The position numbers and the translations under genes are program-made. A model generated the notes under the pieces. It had not been told where the DNA came from. It worked only from the letters and a program-made list of their open reading frames with translations, and did not search any database. Below are positions 5,331-10,538 of a DNA stretch of 10,538 nt, piece by piece. Source of the stretch: Deltaproteobacteria bacterium. GTDB taxonomy: Bacteria; Desulfobacterota; DSM-4660; Desulfatiglandales; HGW-15. How positions within the stretch are numbered: position 1 is the stretch's first letter; the number at the start of each line of letters is the position of its first letter. Location of the stretch: NCBI GenBank assembly GCA_016926135.1, contig JAFGPH010000170.1:1-10538 (forward strand), given 5' to 3'.

Positions 5331-6590
5331 TTCCAGCTGTGCGGCCTTGTCCTGTGCGTCGGTCAGCAGGTTGTGGTGCTCCCCCGGATCTTCCTGCAGG
5401 TTGTAGAGTTCGTTGTCCTTGCCCTTGTCGAAGTTCAGCACGAATTTCCATTCGTGGTCGAGCACCCCCCAGTTGCGTTTGAAATGCCCTGTGTAGGCAT
5501 ATTGCCGAATGGCCTGTTTCCGGCCGGACATGAGGGGCAGCAGGCTCTCGCCGTGGATCTTGGGGGGCTTCGGCACCTTCAGAAAATCCAGGATGGTGGG
5601 GAGGACTTCCGTGGTCTCCACCAAGGCGTCGAAGCGTTTGCCGGACGCCAATCCTTCGGGGTGGCGGATGATCAGGGGGATGTGGATGAGGTTTTCGTGC
5701 AGCCCGGGCTCGGCCTTCTTGATGTAGCCGTGCTCCCCGAAAGGTGCCCCGTGATCGGTGGTAAAGAGGACAAGGGAGTTGTCCAGGAGGCCCATTTCCC
5801 GGATCCGGTCCAGAAAATAGCCGATCCAGCGGTCGCAGAGGGTCACCTTGCCGGCATAGAGCATCTTGACGTGATGAAGCTCTTCCGGGGTCAGGTATCC
5901 GTCCACCTTGCCAGGGATGGGGTGGATGATGTCCTTGCCGTTGTATTCAGGGTCCGTGTACATCCGGTTATAGGGCGGGGGCGGGTCCCAGGGTTCGTGC
6001 GGGTCGAAGCAGTCGAGCCAAAGGAACAGACGGTCCCTCTGTTTCTGCTCCTCCAGCCACTTCACGCCTTCCTTCAGGACGCGGGCCACAAAGGTGTCCT
6101 CCTCGCCCTTCCAGTCGTGCACGTTTCGCAGGTACTGGGTGAGCTGTGCCTTCACGGACTTATCCTTCCCATCCCCCTTGTAGAAACGCTCAACATCCAC
6201 CTCAATGGAGGGGTCCACCACGTAGGGGTCACCTTCATGTCCCCGGATATGTTTTGTGAAATCAAAGCCCCTCTCAAAGGCCATGGAGGGTTTGTGCAGG
6301 TGGTACACGTCCGTGATCATGGCCGAGGTGTAGCCCTGATTCCAGAGGATCTCCGCCAGCAGGATATCGGTGGGCTCCAGGCGCTGCCAGCCCCGGAAGG
6401 GGAAGGTGAAGCGGCCCGTGAAAAAGGTGGTACGCGTGGGCACGGTGGGGAGCCCTTCGGCGTAGCAACGGTCGAAGACCGCGCTCTCCGAGGCCAGCCG
6501 GTCGAGGTTCGGCGTCCGGATCCAGGTGTTGCCGTTGTATCCGAGATGATCCCAGCGCCAGGTGTCGTTCACGATCACGATGACGTTCAT
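5295..6590 (-). CDS. Sulfatase-fold hydrolase 1 with Thr in place of the formylglycine Cys/Ser
   Basis: A 431-residue enzyme of the alkaline phosphatase superfamily, sulfatase branch. It has no signal peptide and is probably cytosolic. The N-terminus VIVNDTWRWDHLGYNG supplies a single metal Asp (D9). The nucleophile motif reads T49-V-P-T-R53-TTFFTGR, where sulfatases have C/S-x-P-x-R. Further landmarks are RGHEGDPYV (116-124), DCFDPHEPWDPP with H198, TTDHG with D279 and H280, and GEHGYIKK with K291/K292. The C-terminus has the usual WKFVLNFDKGKDNELYNLQEDPGEHHNL sulfatase-tail motif. The metal set resembles phosphonate monoester hydrolases and phosphodiesterases. Threonine cannot be turned into formylglycine, so it would act directly as nucleophile, or the protein is not a sulfatase. 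The start at 6590 is supported by AAGGAG 8-9 nt upstream. It lies 16 bases downstream of the acidic 138-aa gene and is probably in its operon. Confidence 0.9.
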   Translation of the reverse strand: MNVIVIVNDTWRWDHLGYNGNTWIRTPNLDRLASESAVFDRCYAEGLPTVPTRTTFFTGRFTFPFRGWQRLEPTDILLAEILWNQGYTSAMITDVYHLHKPSMAFERGFDFTKHIRGHEGDPYVVDPSIEVDVERFYKGDGKDKSVKAQLTQYLRNVHDWKGEEDTFVARVLKEGVKWLEEQKQRDRLFLWLDCFDPHEPWDPPPPYNRMYTDPEYNGKDIIHPIPGKVDGYLTPEELHHVKMLYAGKVTLCDRWIGYFLDRIREMGLLDNSLVLFTTDHGAPFGEHGYIKKAEPGLHENLIHIPLIIRHPEGLASGKRFDALVETTEVLPTILDFLKVPKPPKIHGESLLPLMSGRKQAIRQYAYTGHFKRNWGVLDHEWKFVLNFDKGKDNELYNLQEDPGEHHNLLTDAQDKAAQLELDLRRFVANLR

Positions 6591-6606
6591 GACGGGTTCT
6601 CCTTTC

Positions 6607-7023
6607 TTACCGGTTGATGACCGGCAGGTTCTGCAGAATGCTGGGCGCCAGTTCCATCATCTGGTCCATGAGCCTCTGAAGGAGATCCCGGTCAAACCCT
6701 TCTCCGGGGTGGTCGACCCCGGAAAGGATCTCCCGGAGCTTGCGGGATTCCTCCTCGTTCAGGATGAGATGGAAGGAGCCTCCTTCATCCTCCCAGTGAA
6801 GGATCCCCTCCTCGACAGCCTCGGGCGCGTCTTCCTGGAGCGAAGGACCGATGATGTAGGACATCTGGGATTTCAGGTCCTCCAGAAAATCCTCGTCATA
6901 AAAACCGGTACCGTCCTGGGCGTACCGAAAGACCCGGTAGATGTCGGGAAGCTCCTCGGTGTCGAAGTCTATCGTGAACTCCCTCTGGGAGATTCCGCAC
7001 GCGGCGCTTTCTCTGACTTCCAT
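6607..7023 (-). CDS. Unrecognised acidic 138-aa protein upstream of sulfatase-fold gene 1
   Basis: I do not recognise this family. The product is soluble and strongly acidic, with 32 Asp plus Glu against 11 Lys plus Arg by my count. It has no signal peptide or membrane segment. The N-terminal part looks like beta strands (QREFTIDFDTEELPDIYRVFRY). The middle alternates acidic helices and strands (ILHWEDEGGSFHLILNEEESRKLREIL), and the C-terminus is a hydrophobic helix (LLQRLMDQMMELAPSILQNL) suited to pairing with a partner. The start at 7023 follows an excellent AGGAGG ribosome site 7 nt away. The stop is 16 bases before the sulfatase-fold gene, whose ribosome site lies in that gap. It is the first gene of a unit divergent from the LysR regulator. 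A partner or chaperone of the enzyme is plausible but is only a guess from context. Confidence 0.8.
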   Translation of the reverse strand: MEVRESAACGISQREFTIDFDTEELPDIYRVFRYAQDGTGFYDEDFLEDLKSQMSYIIGPSLQEDAPEAVEEGILHWEDEGGSFHLILNEEESRKLREILSGVDHPGEGFDRDLLQRLMDQMMELAPSILQNLPVINR

Positions 7024-7285
7024 GGTGATTCCTCCTGCCTGCTATCCTATTTCCATCAGCTGATGGACTCGAGATGGTTTCTCCAAAAGCATCTTCACGC
7101 TCACCTTCCTTCTTTTCCCTTGCTTCACCGGCTCGGATACCCTCCAGGGTACGTCTCTTCCGTTCATTCGCATAATCGATTGTATTTCAATGCAGATTCA
7201 TCTAATCTATGACCTCACAAAAGAGAAGCGAACGGCGCCTTTTCTGGAGGAAAGCCCTGACCCCCTTTCGGCATAGAGGTCGATT
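7024..7285. promoter_or_regulatory. Divergent control region between the acidic-protein operon and lysR
   Basis: This 262-base region separates the two divergent units and should carry both promoters and the LysR operator. Three symmetric sites are visible. One is a perfect 14-bp palindrome, CCATCAGCTGATGG (7053-7066). The second is an interrupted palindrome, TACCCTCCAGGGTA (7138-7151), within an ATAC-N8-GTAC context. The third is ATAATCGATTGTAT (7172-7185), centred on AATCGATT and close to the ATAC-N6/7-GTAT form of LysR-type boxes. The last two are about one helical-turn multiple apart (34 bases centre to centre), a common arrangement of LysR recognition and activation sites. No near-consensus -35/-10 pair stands out on either strand, which fits activator-dependent promoters. 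Which site binds the regulator is an inference. Confidence 0.5.
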
Positions 7286-8320
7286 ATGATCGAGCAAATC
7301 GGCGGAGATTTTTTCCAGTGGCTGCGGGGGTTCTACTATGTGGCCAAGCGGGGTAGCGTCACCCGGGCGGCACTGGAGATGGGCAGAAACCAGCCCACCG
7401 TGAGCCATCAGATCAAGTGCCTGGAGACCGAGTTCGGGGTGAGCCTCTTTGACCGATCTTCCGGAAGGATGGAGCTGACCCCGGAGGGGAGGGTTTTGCT
7501 CCGGAAAGTCATCTCCCTCTTTGAAATCGTCGAGGAGATGAAAGGAGATGTCGGACAGAGACCCCTGGAACTGAAGGGAAGGGTGCTGATGGCGACTACC
7601 CATGCAATCATTCACTTCTTCCTACCCCCTTTTGTCGCCGAATTCCGAAAGAGCCACCCCGAGGTGGACCTGGACATCGAGGGGGGCGGCCTGGAGATGA
7701 TCCTGGGAAAGGTGGAATCGGCGGAGGTGGATTTCGGGATTGCCCATATGTTCAAGGTGCCGGACGGCTTTCAGTATCATGACCTGTTTGAAACGAAGCT
7801 GGTCCTCATCACCCCCAAGAAGAATCCCTTTTCACTCGGAGGGGATTCCTCACTCGAAGAGATCTCAAAAGCTCCATTTATCTTCTATCCCCGTTCCAGC
7901 ACCCTGGTCCCCTATGTGGAGAAACGCTTCCTGGATGAGGGGCTGGACCTGAAGGTCCGGCTGGTTCTCAACAACTATGATTCTGTGAAAAAATACGTGT
8001 CCATGGGTCTCGGGGTCTCCATCCTGGATGACTATGCCCTCACGGCGAGGGACCGGCAGAGATTGGATATCTTCTCCCTGGATCGCTTTTTTGAGGCAAG
8101 ACGGTACGGGTTGATCCTGCGAAGACGGAAGTATCTCTCCCCTGCGGCCAATGCCTTTATCCGGATGATCCACCCAGGGACGGAACCCCCCTCAAAGGGC
8201 TTCCCCAAAGGGCTGCCCGTGCGTCCATCCCCCCGTCGGGGGCGGAGAGGCCTTTTCGCGCTCCCCGGAAAACAGATTGCTCACAAGCCGGGTTCGGATC
8301 TCAGCCTGAAAGGGACATAG
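7286..8320 (+). CDS. LysR-family transcriptional regulator, CysB-like, with a C-terminal tail
   Basis: A 344-residue LysR-type regulator. The winged helix-turn-helix covers about residues 12-72 (FYYVAKRGSVTRAALEMGRNQPTVSHQIKCLETEFGVSLFDR). A linker helix and a periplasmic-binding-protein-like effector domain (about 95-297) follow. The segment NNYDSVKKYVSMGLGVSIL (229-247) resembles the co-inducer domain of CysB/Cbl proteins, which control sulfur-source use. ATG 7286 has GAGGT 5 nt upstream. LysR proteins usually end near residue 300. Here the frame continues about 47 residues of Gly/Pro/Arg-rich sequence over a CCCCC-GTC-GGGGG stem (8230-8242) and ends 40 bases inside the 3' end of the convergent sulfatase-fold gene 2. 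It probably lost its original stop. It is divergent from the acidic-protein operon, its most likely target. The second sulfatase-TRAP unit may be controlled too. Confidence 0.92.
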   Translation: MIEQIGGDFFQWLRGFYYVAKRGSVTRAALEMGRNQPTVSHQIKCLETEFGVSLFDRSSGRMELTPEGRVLLRKVISLFEIVEEMKGDVGQRPLELKGRVLMATTHAIIHFFLPPFVAEFRKSHPEVDLDIEGGGLEMILGKVESAEVDFGIAHMFKVPDGFQYHDLFETKLVLITPKKNPFSLGGDSSLEEISKAPFIFYPRSSTLVPYVEKRFLDEGLDLKVRLVLNNYDSVKKYVSMGLGVSILDDYALTARDRQRLDIFSLDRFFEARRYGLILRRRKYLSPAANAFIRMIHPGTEPPSKGFPKGLPVRPSPRRGRRGLFALPGKQIAHKPGSDLSLKGT

Positions 8321-9669
8321 GGCAGGTCATAGATCCGGGTGCCCAGCAGTTCCCGCGGCGGCAGCCAACCCTCCAGGCCGGCCTGGAGCTTCTTCTCCAT
8401 GCGATCCCTTGCCCCCGGCTCCTTATCGGAGAGGTTGTCCAGCATCGGCACATCCTTCTGCAGGTCGAAGAGATATGCCTTCGGGTCATCCACCAGGTTG
8501 CGGAAGTAGTGATATTGATCGTCCTGCACGTAGGCCCAGGTGTGAAACCCGCCCACCACATGGTCCCGCAGCACCTTCTTCTCCCCGCTTACCATGGGCC
8601 AAAGGTCCAGGCCGGTCATGGAGGGGGGGGCCTGCAACCCCAGAAGCTTCAGGAGGGTGGGCGCGATGTCCTCTTCCTGCACAAATCCCTGGACGCGCTT
8701 GTGGGAGGAACCGGGGACGAGCAGCATCATGGGCACCTCCAGGAGTTCCGTGAACATGCCCTTGGAGAGCTTCTTCATGAGCCCGTGGTCGCCCAGCTGA
8801 AGCCCGTGGTCCGAAAGAAACAGGACCAGCGTGTCCTTCTCCAGACCCATGAGGAAGAACTTCTCCATGAAGTGGCCGAACCAGCGGTCCACCAGGCTCA
8901 CCTTGCCCGCATACAGGGCCTGAATGTGCTTGATTTCTTCTTTGGACAGGTGGTCGCACGGGCCGTTCTGGGGAAAGATGTATTCCATGCCCCGGTAGCC
9001 GGGGTCATAGAGGGAGACGTACTCCTTTGGGGGGTCCCAGGGCTCGTGGGGGTCGAAGCAGTCGATGTAGAGAAAAAAGTTCTCGTAATGCCGGGCGTTC
9101 TTCTGGAGCCACTTTTCCGCCGTTCGAAACACGCGGGGGGCGAAGCAGTCCTCTTCGTAGCGGATCGTGTCTGCGTTGCGCACGTACTGCTCGAAGAGGT
9201 TCTGCATTCTCCTGCCCCGAAGGGCGGGATCCATTTTTTCATCGGGGTCCTGGCGGGAAGGTTCCGTCACGTAGGGGTCCCCTTCGTGCCCCCGGATCAA
9301 CTGCCACGAGTCGAACCCTTTGTGAAAGTTCATGCCCGGCCGGAAATAGTGATACACATCGGTCACCATGGCGGTCACATACCCGGCCTGCTGGAGGACA
9401 TCCTGCAGTGTAATTTCTTCCTCCTTCATGGGCTGCCAGCCCAGCGGGGCTGAGCCCACTTTCATCGCATCCTTGAAGGGGAAGATCCTTCTGCCCAGCA
9501 TGAGACCCCGTCGAAACGGGATGGTGGGGATCCCGTTCATGCGCAGGCGGTCGAAGACGATCGCCCGTTCAAAAAACCGGTCCATGTTCGGGGTTCGGAT
9601 CCAGGGGTTGCCGTAGCAACCCATGTAGTCTTTCCTGAGACTGTCGATGGTCACGATGATCAGATTCAT
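8281..9669 (-). CDS. Sulfatase-fold hydrolase 2 with Thr in place of the formylglycine Cys/Ser
   Basis: A 462-residue paralog of the enzyme at 5295-6590. Matching landmarks occur in the same order: IVTIDSLRKDYMGCYGN with metal Asp9, nucleophile motif T49-I-P-F-R53, TDVYHYFRPGMNFHKGFD, RGHEGDPYV (126-134), DCFDPHEPWDPP with H208, LSDHG with D287 and H288, and GDHGLMKK with K299/K300. Both proteins share the Thr nucleophile position and the single N-terminal Asp. This one has about 15 extra residues after the active-site helix (67-81) and a longer C-terminus. It has no signal peptide and is probably cytosolic. The start at 9669 has AGGAGG about 10 nt upstream. It follows the TRAP transporter gene by 36 bases on the same strand, suggesting that the imported compound is its substrate or a precursor of it. 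Its 3' end overlaps the lysR 3' end by 40 bases, tail to tail. Confidence 0.9.
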   Translation of the reverse strand: MNLIIVTIDSLRKDYMGCYGNPWIRTPNMDRFFERAIVFDRLRMNGIPTIPFRRGLMLGRRIFPFKDAMKVGSAPLGWQPMKEEEITLQDVLQQAGYVTAMVTDVYHYFRPGMNFHKGFDSWQLIRGHEGDPYVTEPSRQDPDEKMDPALRGRRMQNLFEQYVRNADTIRYEEDCFAPRVFRTAEKWLQKNARHYENFFLYIDCFDPHEPWDPPKEYVSLYDPGYRGMEYIFPQNGPCDHLSKEEIKHIQALYAGKVSLVDRWFGHFMEKFFLMGLEKDTLVLFLSDHGLQLGDHGLMKKLSKGMFTELLEVPMMLLVPGSSHKRVQGFVQEEDIAPTLLKLLGLQAPPSMTGLDLWPMVSGEKKVLRDHVVGGFHTWAYVQDDQYHYFRNLVDDPKAYLFDLQKDVPMLDNLSDKEPGARDRMEKKLQAGLEGWLPPRELLGTRIYDLPYVPFRLRSEPGL

Positions 9670-9705
9670 GGGGGGCGATTCCTCCTCTGTTCGGCCCGCT
9701 CCTTT

Positions 9706-10538
9706 CTATCCCCCCATGAGGGAGGGAAGGAACAGGGCAAGGGCCGGGAAAAAGAACACGAGTGCGAGGCGCACAATGTCCGCGACCAGAAACGGGAAGA
9801 TCCCTTTGAAAATGGTCCCCAGGGGCACGTCCTTGGCCACCCCTGCCAGGGCAAACACGTTGATGCCCACGGGCGGTGTGATCTGCCCGACTTCCACCAC
9901 CATCACCACGATCACTCCGAACCAGACCGGATCGTACCCCAGTCCCGTGATCACGGGGTAAAAGATGGGGATGGTCAGGATCACCGCCGGGATGACGGGC
10001 ATGATTCCACCCAGGATGATATACACCAGAAGGATGGTCCACATGGTCACCGCCTTGGGAAAGGGCAGGGAGACGGCGAAGTCGGAGAGCAGAAAAGGGA
10101 TCTGGGACATGGTGAGAAAGTAACTGAAGATGTCAGCGCCGATGAGCATGAGAAGGAGCATGGCGGTGTTCTTGCAGGCATCGTTGAGGGCATTCAGCAA
10201 TTTCGCCCGCGTCAGTTTTTGCCTGAGAAACCCCAGGAGGAGCGCCCCGAAGGCCCCCACACCGGCCGCCTCGGTGGCCGTGAAGAGACCCAGGTAAATC
10301 CCCCCGATGACCAGGAGGAAAAGGACCAGGATCCCCCAGGTGTCTTTCAGGGAAATGAGCTTTTCCCTGAACGTGGAAGAGGGTCCCGGCGGCCCCAGAT
10401 CGGGATTGATTTTGCACAGGATGTAGATCGTGAGAATGTAGAAAACCGCCTCCAGGATCCCCGGAATGAAACCTGCCATGAAGAGCTTCCCGATGGACTC
10501 CTCGGTGAGCCCGGCATAGATGATGAAAACGATGCTCG
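9706..10538 (-). CDS. dctM: TRAP transporter large permease subunit DctM, C-terminal two thirds (5' end outside window)
   Basis: The frame is open to the right edge and ends at TAG (9706-9708), giving 276 residues of a protein normally about 425 long. It is very hydrophobic, with about seven to eight visible membrane segments. The DctM hallmarks are IIYAGLTEESIGKLFMAGFIPG, GLFTATEAAGVGAFGALLLG and VGQITPPVGINVFALAGVA. TRAP transporters import organic anions such as dicarboxylates, sialic acid, ectoine or sulfonates, driven by the sodium gradient. They use a periplasmic binding protein (DctP) and a small membrane subunit (DctQ); those genes probably lie just beyond the right edge. The Met at 10479 is internal and not the start. 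It is the upstream partner of sulfatase-fold gene 2. The substrate cannot be deduced from this subunit. Confidence 0.93.
   Translation of the reverse strand, partial: SIVFIIYAGLTEESIGKLFMAGFIPGILEAVFYILTIYILCKINPDLGPPGPSSTFREKLISLKDTWGILVLFLLVIGGIYLGLFTATEAAGVGAFGALLLGFLRQKLTRAKLLNALNDACKNTAMLLLMLIGADIFSYFLTMSQIPFLLSDFAVSLPFPKAVTMWTILLVYIILGGIMPVIPAVILTIPIFYPVITGLGYDPVWFGVIVVMVVEVGQITPPVGINVFALAGVAKDVPLGTIFKGIFPFLVADIVRLALVFFFPALALFLPSLMGG

Noticed and set aside
5373..6617. 414-codon plus-strand frame opposite sulfatase-fold gene 1
   Set aside because: It has low-complexity, Val/His/Gly-rich translation typical of antisense shadows, while the minus frame has the full set of catalytic motifs.
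6562..7212. 216-codon plus-strand frame over the acidic-protein gene
   Set aside because: There is no ribosome site or family features. The minus-strand frame has AGGAGG and fits an operon with the next gene.
8509..9453. 314-codon plus-strand frame opposite sulfatase-fold gene 2
   Set aside because: It is an antisense shadow. Its residue pattern mirrors the codons of the minus-strand enzyme.

Overview
The window looks like the chromosome of a GC-rich Gram-negative bacterium, most likely of the deltaproteobacterial (Desulfobacterota) type. The reasons are a cytosolic multi-PAS histidine kinase with a cysteine-bearing PAS domain, a TRAP transporter, sulfatase-fold enzymes, and interspersed repeats of the 'VIPAKAGIQ' and 'GACGGTCTCGTAAAAAG' kinds. 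The taxonomic call is an inference from style, not from a marker gene.

Layout, left to right. Bases 1-335 are the 3' end of xerD (+). Bases 336-724 are a non-coding, repeat-built block bounded by a perfect 30-nt inverted repeat. A two-gene unit (+) follows: an unrecognised 198-aa protein and a soluble PAS-PAS-HisKA-HATPase kinase, joined by overlapping or nearly overlapping stop and start codons. After about 270 bases with little in them comes initiator tRNA-fMet with its own good promoter and a strong intrinsic terminator. Bases 3279-4353 are an accessory patch: a REP-like half-site, a doubtful 87-aa ORF over a strong RNA hairpin, and a hicBA-order toxin-antitoxin pair whose toxin looks broken.

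From 4354 to the right edge the genes suggest one catabolic theme. There is a metallo-beta-lactamase-fold hydrolase of the RNase Z/AtsA arylsulfatase type (+). A minus-strand pair follows: an acidic 138-aa protein and then sulfatase-fold enzyme 1. A CysB-like LysR regulator (+) is divergent from that pair. A second minus-strand unit has a TRAP transporter large subunit (dctM, 5' end outside the window) followed by sulfatase-fold enzyme 2. The likely job is regulated uptake of an organic anion and cleavage of its sulfate, phosphate or phosphonate ester.

The most interesting observation is that both sulfatase-fold paralogs have threonine where sulfatases have the cysteine or serine that becomes formylglycine (T-V-P-T-R and T-I-P-F-R, both Thr49). 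They also have a single N-terminal metal-site Asp and a Asp-His pair, as in phosphonate monoester hydrolases and phosphodiesterases. They are therefore unlikely to be ordinary formylglycine sulfatases, and their substrate is open.
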